DNA of 64,000 nucleotides from assembly GCA_016185125.1 (NCBI GenBank), contig JACPOC010000058.1, forward strand, positions 24,938 to 88,937, given 5' to 3'. The translations under genes and the position numbers were made by a program. Source of the stretch: Bacteroidota bacterium. GTDB taxonomy: Bacteria; Bacteroidota; Bacteroidia; B-17B0; Aurantibacillaceae. The notes beneath the pieces are model-generated. The model searched no databases, was not told the origin of the DNA, and was given only the letters and a program-made list of their open reading frames with translations. This document shows, piece after piece, positions 56,076 through 64,000 of the stretch. Position 1 is the first letter of the stretch. Each line of letters opens with the position of its first letter.

Positions 56076-56091
56076 AGGTTTTTTTTTAAAA

Positions 56092-56940
56092 TTATAGTCT
56101 ATTACAGCCATAGTTACAATTCCCGCCATCACAATTATTCACTACAATACAATCCTTTTTATTTGTTTTTGTACCTAACGCTTGGATATTTCCGCCTTGC
56201 ATAGCCAAGGAATATCCACCAATAACAAGACCGTCTGGAGTTTCCATAGATAACTGAATTGGTTGGATTCGCGGAACCCACTTAAAAATAACTTTTCCTG
56301 CGCCAATAGCGAGCGCTCCTATGAGAGCGGATACAATATCCACACTCACAATGTCAGTTGTTGGAGCTATAAGTCCTTTGTCGCTTGCATTTCCTCCTAT
56401 TAATGCTCCCTCCGTACATGCTTCAACCCAAAAAGGAATATTAGCATAATTCAACCCGGTCTGTGGTTGGAAGAATTTTGACCAATTTCCTGGGGTTGCA
56501 ACCTTTGTAATCCAATAATTATAGATTGTTTTCTCCACCTCAATAGCTAATAAGAGTGGCATTTGGTCTTCTAATGATAGACCGGCTTCAGAAATATTAT
56601 CCTCAATATTTTCAAACCACATGTCTAAAGAATTAATGGGAGTTTTGTCTGTTGTGGTCGGCCCTAACATCATCCCGATAATTATCATTTGTTCATCATC
56701 ATATCCTTGAAGAATTTGATTGTTATATGCATTAATAACATTATAAACAACAGACTTAATTTCAATTTGAACTTGTGTTGATACTGGTGCCGGATAATAT
56801 ATAGGCTGAATATATTTATAAATTGCGTCGGCTAGATCGTCAACCGTTGAGGTTGCTTTTAGGGATTTTGATATTGCTTCCATCCCGTCTGTTAATTGTG
56901 TACCGATAATAGGGTACGGATTAAATGTACGTGTTGCCAT
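56092..56940 (-). CDS. Large protein with a RiPP-precursor-like Cys-rich tail
   Basis: A 282-residue protein, first in the operon. Residues 1 to about 235 form a helical domain I do not recognise, with one hydrophobic stretch (IVSALIGALAIGAGKVIF). The last 45 residues align without gaps to precursor peptide 1: GGYSLA matches GGFSLA, then 17 residues to the first Cys in both, then KDCIVVNNCDGGNCNYGCN (C-x5-C-x4-C-x3-C). The tail could be a crosslinked core on a large carrier, or a decoy or immunity protein. The start at 56940 is 25 nt downstream of a promoter-like pair. Confidence 0.8.
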   Translation of the reverse strand: MATRTFNPYPIIGTQLTDGMEAISKSLKATSTVDDLADAIYKYIQPIYYPAPVSTQVQIEIKSVVYNVINAYNNQILQGYDDEQMIIIGMMLGPTTTDKTPINSLDMWFENIEDNISEAGLSLEDQMPLLLAIEVEKTIYNYWITKVATPGNWSKFFQPQTGLNYANIPFWVEACTEGALIGGNASDKGLIAPTTDIVSVDIVSALIGALAIGAGKVIFKWVPRIQPIQLSMETPDGLVIGGYSLAMQGGNIQALGTKTNKKDCIVVNNCDGGNCNYGCNRL

Positions 56941-56964
56941 ATGATGTCGTTTTTAAATTTTAAT

Positions 56965-56995
56965 CTAAATTATTACAATTAATTTTAAAAGCAAA
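56965..56995 (-). promoter_or_regulatory. Promoter of the peptide-modification operon
   Basis: On the minus strand, TTTG (56992-56995) is followed after 19 nt by TAATTTAG (56965-56972). This is one mismatch from TAnnTTTG with ideal spacing, about 25 nt before the first start codon. Confidence 0.5.
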
Positions 56996-57103
56996 TAAAA
57001 AGTTCATTTTCATGAAAATAATTAGATCAGCCCAAGTTTTCTTCAACTTTTATTTATCCCCTGAAAACCCTGTATCTTTTTTACCATTAATAGTTATAGA
57101 GAT

Positions 57104-57553
57104 ATGAGAAAGATATATTTAGCATTAGCAGTTCTGATCATAGGGCATAGCTTATCAGCGCAAAAATTAACAAAAAAGGAGGCCAAACAACTTATAGAAA
57201 CCAGCCTCAACTACTTGAAAACGGATGATTCAGTTTCTTTTGTAAAAATGTGGTATTTCGACGACACGCCTCGTCAGGCCACTAAACAGCCATTTAAAAA
57301 TCATGCGGCTTATGAAAGTTATAGAGAGTTGAAACGGTTCCTCGATACAGCAATCACTAAAAATCTACCCATTGTTGACATGGATATAGAAAAAATGGAC
57401 AGCGATTCTGGTTACACTTACAAAATCAAAGGTTGGTTTAAATATGATGAAAAGAGGGCATATTACAAAGGTTATGGGTTTTTGTTAGGATATTATGAAA
57501 ACCGATGGGCATTTCGCTTTTATCCTGAAACTTCCATTTCTTACCACAACTAA
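57104..57553 (+). CDS. Small exported protein of unknown function
   Basis: A 149-residue protein with a signal peptide (MRKIYLALAVLIIGHSLSAQ). The rest is a compact alpha/beta domain (a helix then strands), ending FYPETSISYHN. It resembles NTF2-like or DUF-type periplasmic domains in length, but I do not recognise it. It is divergent from the peptide operon, and its 3' end overlaps the HEPN-like gene end by 4 nt (convergent). Confidence 0.65.
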   Translation: MRKIYLALAVLIIGHSLSAQKLTKKEAKQLIETSLNYLKTDDSVSFVKMWYFDDTPRQATKQPFKNHAAYESYRELKRFLDTAITKNLPIVDMDIEKMDSDSGYTYKIKGWFKYDEKRAYYKGYGFLLGYYENRWAFRFYPETSISYHN

Positions 57554-57993
57554 AAAAGATCATACAGTCTCTTCATTTCGGTATGAACATACGAAAGCAA
57601 AATTGCTGGGACTAATCCACCATGGGCTATCTTATCACGTTGCTTTTTAAAATCATATACCAAATTATAATCAATACCTCCGTTTACTAAAACAAAAGAA
57701 ACGAGATGCATTAAGCTGAGCTGCTTAGTTTTAATTATTTCCCAGGCTCGTAAATCCTCTATGTTTGTAGTCGAAACTATCTTTGCATCAAAAAGGAGTG
57801 TAGTTGATTGTCTGATTTTTTCTTCTAAGCGAGTAAACATATATAGAAAATACGCCTGATCGTTTAATTCTCGCTGCCGCATTGTTTGACCTTCAAGAAT
57901 TGGATCAGGTCGCATACGTGCTTCAGTTTCTATTATAGCTAGATCACTGTCAATAACTCTATAAAGATTATATAGTTCATCAAATATATTCAT
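57550..57993 (-). CDS. HEPN-like protein
   Basis: A 147-residue all-helical protein with KKQRDKIAHGG at residues 116-126. This gives Arg119-x4-His124, the R-x4-6-H motif of HEPN RNases. The helix pattern before it (two long helices with a polar loop) also fits. HEPN proteins are often toxins in toxin-antitoxin or abortive-infection systems. It is encoded downstream of, and overlaps by 4 nt, the gene at 57990-58781, so they are co-translated. The RNase activity is inferred from the motif. Confidence 0.72.
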   Translation of the reverse strand: MNIFDELYNLYRVIDSDLAIIETEARMRPDPILEGQTMRQRELNDQAYFLYMFTRLEEKIRQSTTLLFDAKIVSTTNIEDLRAWEIIKTKQLSLMHLVSFVLVNGGIDYNLVYDFKKQRDKIAHGGLVPAILLSYVHTEMKRLYDLF

Positions 57994-58781
57994 GACGTAG
58001 GTTCTAATAGTTTAAAAAACACAGGTTTTGTCCACCGAGTTTGCTGTCTAGTATTATCAACTATATACCATTGAGGTGGCTGAAAGCTTTCTGCTTTATC
58101 TATCAATAATAATCCACCGTTGTTTAAAGACAAAACATCTACTCTGCCATTTGCACCCATTATCCATAACCCTTTGGGCTTAAAGGAAAGCTTGATTTTA
58201 CCATCAGATAAAATGTCAACTGTTGGGATTTTCTTTGCTGGTACCTCAAAATCACGCATCATTTCCTCGTCCATGATTGTCGGACTACCTTCTTGAGCGG
58301 TGAAGTTTGGTTGATTTTGAATCCATGTTTGCACTTCAGAGTATAAATTTCTAATTCTAGTTTCCCAATCTTCAACTCTCCGTTGGATGTGTTCTTTATC
58401 CATTATTAGAATTTCGATTCTCTCGTTCATTTCTAGATTCAAATTACTAAGTTCAATAATTACCTTCCATTTATTCAAAAAATTCGGGTCATTCTGAGTG
58501 TGAATCGGAATATGGATAGTCTTATTTACTGTAAGATTCGGAATCTTATGATCAGTTGATATGTATGTTCCAAAACTTATATGGTCTTCAAATCGGTCTA
58601 ATTCTTCATTGTTTTGATTTAAGTAATATACTTTAATAATTAGTGAACCTGCGTATAACCGATTTACCCACTGATTGTCGCTAGTATTGAACTGCACGGT
58701 GCTAATATTTATCACAGGTTTTTGATTGTACAAAATTGATTCTGTGAATTGTCCCTTTGAAAATATAAGTGTTTGTTTCAT
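57990..58781 (-). CDS. Unknown partner protein of the HEPN-like gene
   Basis: A 263-residue protein with no signal peptide. The N-terminal 120 residues are beta-rich (INISTVQFNTSDNQWVNRLY). A central helical, coiled-coil-like segment follows (KEHIQRRVEDWETRIRNLYS). The C-terminal third is beta-rich (SFKPKGLWIMGANGRVDVLS). I recognise no family. Its stop and the start of the HEPN gene share ATGA, so translation is coupled. It could be the antitoxin, a sensor, or the nucleic-acid-binding partner. Confidence 0.6.
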   Translation of the reverse strand: MKQTLIFSKGQFTESILYNQKPVINISTVQFNTSDNQWVNRLYAGSLIIKVYYLNQNNEELDRFEDHISFGTYISTDHKIPNLTVNKTIHIPIHTQNDPNFLNKWKVIIELSNLNLEMNERIEILIMDKEHIQRRVEDWETRIRNLYSEVQTWIQNQPNFTAQEGSPTIMDEEMMRDFEVPAKKIPTVDILSDGKIKLSFKPKGLWIMGANGRVDVLSLNNGGLLLIDKAESFQPPQWYIVDNTRQQTRWTKPVFFKLLEPTS

Positions 58782-58810
58782 TGATTCTTAGTATTCATGT
58801 AAAATAAAAA

Positions 58811-58838
58811 GAACGGAGTTCACTTGGGAACTCCGTTC
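58811..58838 (-). terminator. Terminator after the glycosidase/beta-helix gene
   Basis: Perfect 11-bp stem GAACGGAGTTC (58811-58821) with GAACTCCGTTC (58828-58838). A T-rich run follows on the minus strand. Confidence 0.85.
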
Positions 58839-58859
58839 ACTTTTAATAAGTCAAGATTC

Positions 58860-61800
58860 TTATTTGTTAATGATCATTTTTTGCGTTTTTTTCTCGCCCT
58901 TATTATTGGTAACGGTTAGGAAATAAATTCCATTAGCAAATTGAGTGTAATTTACCTCTACCTTTTCTGCCTCCGAGTTTATATTAATATGATCAACTAT
59001 TTTACCAAAGATATCCATAATAGTTATTTCCCCTTGATTCGCTGCGCCTAAACTAAAGAATATAGATGCTTGTCCAGAATTAGGATTTGGCACTGAATAC
59101 ACATCTATAGCTTTATTGTTAATAGACTCTAAAACGTGATTTGCAGATGCTATTCTTGAGCTTACAAAGGCTGTAGCAGATGTATCAAAATCATAGGTAT
59201 AACATGAGCGATCCGTTATCGAGGAAAACACAGCGATATTCATCCCAGAAGTGATGGGTTGATTGGGATCATAGTAATACTTCGCAGCATTCCCATTAGT
59301 ATGTTTCAACTTATTATTAGGTAAAGTTGAAGTAGAAATAAACTCATTTCCAGCCCCTTCATTTATATTTCCTTGATCTTTTAAAGTGGTGTTATCACTT
59401 AGAACTGCATAATTAGCATACATAAAGCGATTACATTTTAAATCAAGCTTTTGATGGTTATCTTGATTAAACTGAAGGCCTAATAATACGTTCTCAAAGA
59501 TGTTTTTTTCTATTAAGGACTTTACGTTAGCTACGTCAGTCTTCAAGGTGCTAATTCCAATAGAATAAGTATTAAAAGTATTTTCGGAAATTTGGAAGTC
59601 TTTTACCTTTTCCATTGCAATAGCAGTCCCTAGACCATCACCTATAAAGGATGTACCGCTTATTAATACATTACCAGCCTTCTCAATGAAAATTGGATTA
59701 GTCGCGTCCTCTATATTAGATTTGAGAATGGTAATTGGATATTGAACACTTGGATTGCTCTTAACACTAATTCCGCCCCATTTTTTTCCGGGACAAGCAG
59801 ACATTAAATGCGCATTACTTAATGTTATTGCGCCGCCAGCTAGAACTTTAATAGTAACATTTTCTGCTATCATGACGTCCATATTACTTAGGTTTAATGA
59901 CGCCCCAGCAGGTACAATAATATTTCCAGTTATTAAAATTGGGTTATTATTAAAGCTTTGAGTCCCTGAAATACTGCCATTTAATACATTAGTTGAGGTG
60001 AAACAAGGCCTAGCCTTCATTAAGGCTTTATCAATTAAATATAATTCACCACCGTCAGGTTGTACCTTATCTTTTTCATTGAACTGAATTAAATGCCACT
60101 TGAAGTATTGTTCACTTGAGGCGGGAGGAAGCTTAAAGCCTTTTGCCTGAACAGCGATTTGTTCAGATTCATCATAACGAAGGAAAATATTTTCCATTGT
60201 TGCATTGGTATCCACAACTTGAATGGTTGTATCATTTAATGCAACTACACCATGTCCTCTTTTTCCACCACCTACCCAACGTTTCATCATCATAGGGGTT
60301 ACGTGAAGATTAATAGTCGCATAATCTAAAATTGTATGATTAGTTTTATCTTTCTGAGCAACAAAATGTAAATGAACAACCTGTGTTTCTTTTACAATAT
60401 TGTGGACATAAACAAGATTAAGGCTGCCATCCGAACCCATTACTGTTACGTTCTTCCAAGCAATATTATTATAATTGGCTGCGTTTGTCCAAATATTAGA
60501 CGTTTCCCCTGTAATTACGTCAGCACCAGAACCAGTTGAACTTGATTCAAAACGAGCGACCAGACAAAAATGATGATTACCGCCCGAAGTAGGGTTCGGG
60601 ATATTTATCCAAGCTTGTTCGACAACATACACATCTCCTGAATTAAGAGTAACAGGAATTCCAGAAGCTGCACCGATTTGAGTCCATTGACCTGGCCACG
60701 TTAACCCTACAGAAGCATCTGCAAAATATAGTTTAACAACACCATTAACTGCTACACAAGATTTGTTCTTAAACTTTGCATATATAAAAGGATATTGAGG
60801 ATTTGGAAAATAACTTTTAGGATTTTCATGAACATTCTCAAGCGAATAGCGAGGAGGATTAAAAGATATTTTATCCGCTTGTACGTTACGAGTCCAAATA
60901 TCTTCACTTGCCCAAAAAACTCCTCCTGGCCATGCTGCATTCGTTTGACTATTTGGTTGATCTCCAACATCAACAGGAGAATCTTGAATAAATACATCCT
61001 CGGTTGGTGGCGTTCCTGACAATAGAATATTTACAGGATCACTTATGGAACACGCTCCATCATTTGCCGTCATAATATATTGTGTCGACCCTGCACTACA
61101 AGATATTAAGGTTGATTTTGTATTAAAGGCTGGAGCGGAACAGCCAGTTGTTCCAGATGTCCAAGAATAACCTGCCCCAGTTCCACTTAATGTTGGCAGA
61201 GTAGAATTACCTATAGGAATATTATTATAAGAAGTAGCACAAAGGTTTGCATCATTCCCTGCATCAATTAATGGTGATGTTTTATAGATCACATTTAATG
61301 TTGAAGTAGTACCGCACATATTATTACCGCTAATTTCGGTAATATAGGCGCCTTGTTCTAAATTGGTAACACTATTTACATTAAGTCCCGATTCAAAGGG
61401 AGAGTTATTTGGAGCTTTATACCAAGCATAGGTATCACCTGGGGAAGTAATTGTAATACCAGCATTTCCTGTTGAAATACATCCTCCATTATTATTGAAA
61501 ACCGTTGATATTGTTTGAGGTGTTCCTGACGCAGGTGTATAAGGCTGGAAGTCGCCCGGAGAAGATTGAGATGTTGTCCAACGTTCTAACAATTTCCCAT
61601 TGCAACCAAAAACAAACACAATAGTGCTATTCGCACCAATCGGACTGTTAATTCCAGTTCCAGTGAAATCATGTTGCATATAGGTCGATGAAATTCCTGT
61701 TCCCCCTGCAAAACTATATTGATAAGTGCCTGAGGTGCCCCCAAAATTAGACGATACCGTTGTTCCGTCAAACCTTATAGAAAAAGTTTTCGGACTAGCA

Positions 61801-63197
61801 GCTCTATTCATAACCATAACGGTTATATTTTCATTTTTACTGGCAAATGCTATATTCGTAAAATCATAGCCTGTTGCATCATAAAAAAATTGACATGTTC
61901 CGCTTGGTGATGTGTATGCCGCAGCGCATGTGGGATCAATTGAATTACTATTTGGATTAGAACTTCCATTTGAGTTTAAAAGAATCTTATTCAACATTTC
62001 ATCTTTTAAATATTCTCCTCTGAACCAAGTTGAGATAGCTTTGTAATGATAATAACTGGGTCTTAATAATGTAGAGGCAGCTATATATCCTCTATCTTGC
62101 ATATTACCTGTCATAGACTCTCTAACACTCCAAAACATAACAGAAGAGCAACCGTATTCCATTGCTAAAGATAACATTCTCGCCCAAAGTTGTCCGCCAA
62201 CAAAAGAGCGGGTGTCCATTCCACCTACGTTATCAGCGCCCGTTGCGGTTGCTTCATTATCGTGAGATTCATTAGCCTCTGTAATCATAAATTTTAGGGG
62301 CTGCTGAATTCCACCAAATGTCCTAGAAGCACTTAAAGTTTGACATTTTAAACGCATGTCTTGTAAGACACCCCGGTATCGCTTAACTGGAACATAATAT
62401 GGATCTTTTTGAATTTTCTCAATTCTAGAAATAAGATCTGGCACTCCCGAAGGAACGGTTTCACCGGGAGCAAGCGTTTGGAAATCATTTATATATTGGT
62501 GTACACTCATAAAATCGACAATGGGTTTATTATTAGCAAGTCCAGTTGAACTAATTAAACCAGATATATCACTCGCTCCACTGCCAGCAAATAAAATATC
62601 GTAAATTGGTTTATTATACCATTCGTATTCAGGAGCAATCGTTTTAATTTCCGGATCAACATCTTTGGCGGCCTTAGATAATGCCAATACGTATTGAGCT
62701 ACAAAATTAGCTGAAGAAGTTGTGGTGAAATTATATTCAGTTCCCGGCTCATTTCCGAGTACAAAATATTTTACATTTCGCTTGTGCACAACATTTAATA
62801 TGCGAACTATTTCTCTTGCGTTTGCTACGGCTACAGGTATCGCTGCACTAACTTGCGCTGCGGTCGGATTCATTGGGCATACAAAAGGAAGCGTGATTAC
62901 GGGTTCGCACCCATTTTTCCGTATCTCATCAACCATAGTAACATAGTACAATGCATTTGTTGGCTTCGCACTTGTCCCGGTATTAACTGCGTTGTAAGCA
63001 ATTCCTCCTACTCTTACGAGACGTACCCCTGAATTTTTGACATCATTCCATTGAGGTAGACCGGTAAAGGTTGCATTTCCACTATGATCACTAGTCCAAT
63101 ATGCTTGACCTAATAATGTGGCTTCAATCGATTGTGCCCTCAGATCATATTTAATATGAACTAAAAGCATAAGAAATAATAATAAAGATTTTTTCAT
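58860..63197 (-). CDS. Exported multidomain protein: glycosidase-like TIM barrel, beta-helix, T9SS type A
   Basis: A 1445-residue protein. After the signal peptide (MKKSLLLFLMLLVHIKYDLRA) comes a TIM-barrel glycosidase-like domain (about 25-420). Candidate acid/base Glu150 is in VLGNEPG, and candidate nucleophile Glu307 in MITEANES, the usual strand-4 and strand-7 positions of clan GH-A. Middle regions are Ig-like and beta-sandwich. Residues about 1110-1320 form a beta-helix (NTFNTYSIGISTL). The end is a type A T9SS domain (VYSVPNPNSGQASIFFS ... KKTQKMIINK). It likely degrades polysaccharide at the cell surface. The upstream promoter is very close to consensus. Confidence 0.85.
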   Translation of the reverse strand: MKKSLLLFLMLLVHIKYDLRAQSIEATLLGQAYWTSDHSGNATFTGLPQWNDVKNSGVRLVRVGGIAYNAVNTGTSAKPTNALYYVTMVDEIRKNGCEPVITLPFVCPMNPTAAQVSAAIPVAVANAREIVRILNVVHKRNVKYFVLGNEPGTEYNFTTTSSANFVAQYVLALSKAAKDVDPEIKTIAPEYEWYNKPIYDILFAGSGASDISGLISSTGLANNKPIVDFMSVHQYINDFQTLAPGETVPSGVPDLISRIEKIQKDPYYVPVKRYRGVLQDMRLKCQTLSASRTFGGIQQPLKFMITEANESHDNEATATGADNVGGMDTRSFVGGQLWARMLSLAMEYGCSSVMFWSVRESMTGNMQDRGYIAASTLLRPSYYHYKAISTWFRGEYLKDEMLNKILLNSNGSSNPNSNSIDPTCAAAYTSPSGTCQFFYDATGYDFTNIAFASKNENITVMVMNRAASPKTFSIRFDGTTVSSNFGGTSGTYQYSFAGGTGISSTYMQHDFTGTGINSPIGANSTIVFVFGCNGKLLERWTTSQSSPGDFQPYTPASGTPQTISTVFNNNGGCISTGNAGITITSPGDTYAWYKAPNNSPFESGLNVNSVTNLEQGAYITEISGNNMCGTTSTLNVIYKTSPLIDAGNDANLCATSYNNIPIGNSTLPTLSGTGAGYSWTSGTTGCSAPAFNTKSTLISCSAGSTQYIMTANDGACSISDPVNILLSGTPPTEDVFIQDSPVDVGDQPNSQTNAAWPGGVFWASEDIWTRNVQADKISFNPPRYSLENVHENPKSYFPNPQYPFIYAKFKNKSCVAVNGVVKLYFADASVGLTWPGQWTQIGAASGIPVTLNSGDVYVVEQAWINIPNPTSGGNHHFCLVARFESSSTGSGADVITGETSNIWTNAANYNNIAWKNVTVMGSDGSLNLVYVHNIVKETQVVHLHFVAQKDKTNHTILDYATINLHVTPMMMKRWVGGGKRGHGVVALNDTTIQVVDTNATMENIFLRYDESEQIAVQAKGFKLPPASSEQYFKWHLIQFNEKDKVQPDGGELYLIDKALMKARPCFTSTNVLNGSISGTQSFNNNPILITGNIIVPAGASLNLSNMDVMIAENVTIKVLAGGAITLSNAHLMSACPGKKWGGISVKSNPSVQYPITILKSNIEDATNPIFIEKAGNVLISGTSFIGDGLGTAIAMEKVKDFQISENTFNTYSIGISTLKTDVANVKSLIEKNIFENVLLGLQFNQDNHQKLDLKCNRFMYANYAVLSDNTTLKDQGNINEGAGNEFISTSTLPNNKLKHTNGNAAKYYYDPNQPITSGMNIAVFSSITDRSCYTYDFDTSATAFVSSRIASANHVLESINNKAIDVYSVPNPNSGQASIFFSLGAANQGEITIMDIFGKIVDHININSEAEKVEVNYTQFANGIYFLTVTNNKGEKKTQKMIINK

Positions 63198-63219
63198 GGC
63201 ATAGTTTTTTAAGGATATT

Positions 63220-63250
63220 CAAATGTATAATATTACTTTATTAGGGCAAA
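63220..63250 (-). promoter_or_regulatory. Consensus Bacteroidetes promoter for the glycosidase gene
   Basis: Minus strand: TTTG (63247-63250), 19 nt, TACATTTG (63220-63227). Both boxes are exact matches and the spacing is ideal, 23 nt before the start codon. Confidence 0.65.
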
Positions 63251-63361
63251 TTTTCTACAATAATTTTTAAATTGAGATAGGTAACTAATTGATAATGCGT
63301 CACATATTTTTTAAAATTATCGTGGCATAAACATTACTTATAGAAGGGAGAAGGAAGAAAA

Positions 63362-63871
63362 ATGAAAAAAATTATTACATTATTTTGGGCTATAATATGT
63401 TTTACCAATACATTTTCTCAGCAAATGGCTTGGAAAAAAACCATAGCCTATTCCTCATCTGATAGTCCTGTTAAATTCGTTGAAACTGACTCTTTAAAAA
63501 ATGTATATATCGCAGGTCGTTACTCAATTCCTAGTGGGAGCTATTACATTCATGGACTTTTTATTGAAAAAAGAGATAGCTTGGGAACAATAATCTGGAA
63601 GGATAGTATACCTGCTGAAGTGAGTTTAGGCACCTTTCAAAAAGATGGTAATTATTTATATTTATCAGGTGCGTATAGCTCAGACAGTGTTAGAATTGGA
63701 GGGGCTATATACCATAAGCCTATCGATTCTGCTAATACTGGGTTTATTGCTAAATATAATCTTAATGGTAACATCCAGTTCGTTAATCCCAATACCCGTA
63801 TTTTTAATTTCAGACACACGGGGCAGTGTTTTTACTCATATGAATATAAATATCTTTCAAAGTGTATGTAG
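63362..63871 (+). pseudogene. Truncated exported repeat protein
   Basis: A 169-residue frame with a signal peptide (MKKIITLFWAIICFTNTFSQ), then beta-propeller/SBBP-like strands (NVYIAGRYSIPSGSYYIHG, NYLYLSGAYSSDSVRIGG). It ends abruptly without the T9SS domain such proteins normally have. Near the end the +1 frame reads ISDTRGSVFTHMN, which looks more like the continuation (a typical D-x-x-G-x-V-F repeat turn) than the in-frame FRHTGQCFYSYEY. A frameshift near 63800 is therefore plausible. The +1 frame also stops, at 63893. Probably a decayed gene, though a short native protein is possible. Confidence 0.55.
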
Positions 63872-64000
63872 TCAAACCAATCTGTACTTTTAAGCCTAAA
63901 TAACTTTGGACATTTTCTTTTTTAAAATTAGTTAATTTTTTTGATTTTTATTAGCAGTCGTAAAATTATTTCCAACTGCGGACTTTGGCTTTTTTAAGGA

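Overview
The window is AT-rich chromosomal DNA from a member of the Bacteroidota. Several things point there: exported proteins ending in type IX secretion (T9SS) sorting domains of both type A and type B, a fused lpxC-fabZ gene, a compact Bacteroidota-type primary sigma factor, a PorZ homologue beside recO, and promoter-like motifs of the Bacteroidetes TTTG / TAnnTTTG type. A free-living gliding or surface-active relative of Flavobacteriales or Sphingobacteriales fits, but the species cannot be read from the sequence.

From 1 to 45.5 kb the window is mostly conserved genes. It opens with a helix-hairpin-helix protein that runs off the edge, an APC permease, a large M43-type secreted metalloprotease with eight near-identical Ig-like repeats, a front-end type fatty-acid desaturase, a cold-shock protein with a structured leader, and RpoD. 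Next come a tRNA with a CAT anticodon, a HAD phosphatase, an alpha/beta hydrolase, pdxJ, and an envelope block (CBS protein, Omp85-like barrel protein, lpxC-fabZ, lpxA, ABC ATPase). Then follow a two-thioredoxin-domain protein coupled to a His-containing membrane protein, a lytic transglycosylase, rlmB, an Nfu-like protein, metF, truB, an SF1 helicase and a fatty-acid hydroxylase-like protein. The rest of this part holds a 1481-residue type-B T9SS adhesin-like protein, a SWIM-motif protein, a TPR protein, pheS, a MORN/vWA-like protein, rlmD, truA, an MsbA-type exporter, mdh, a RemB-like protein, recO and porZ.

At 45.58 kb a tRNA-Arg(CCG) marks a sharp change. Its 3' side is fused to the decayed C-terminus of a serine recombinase. 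This is followed by a truncated tyrosine recombinase and two tRNA-3'-end-like scars beside strong hairpins (about 46.17 and 52.34 kb). Everything after the tRNA up to the window end looks accessory: two long T9SS cargo proteins, a lone small metzincin-like protein, a five-gene peptide-modification operon, a HEPN-like gene with an overlapping partner, a glycosidase/beta-helix T9SS protein and a truncated exported protein.

The most exciting locus is the tight minus-strand operon at 53.3-56.94 kb. Three consecutive genes encode proteins of 282, 76 and 63 residues that end in the same cysteine motif (C-x5-C-x4/5-C-x2/3-C, with an NNC core), preceded by a GG(F/Y)S motif. They are followed, with 1-nt and 5-nt junctions, by a radical SAM/SPASM maturase and an exported pepsin/retropepsin-like aspartyl protease. 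I read this as a RiPP-type system, probably forming thioethers, in which the first 'precursor' is a large protein carrying a precursor-like tail. A HExxHxxGxxH protein sits convergently beside it. The overlapping HEPN pair at 57.55-58.78 kb is a second candidate system (toxin-antitoxin or defence).
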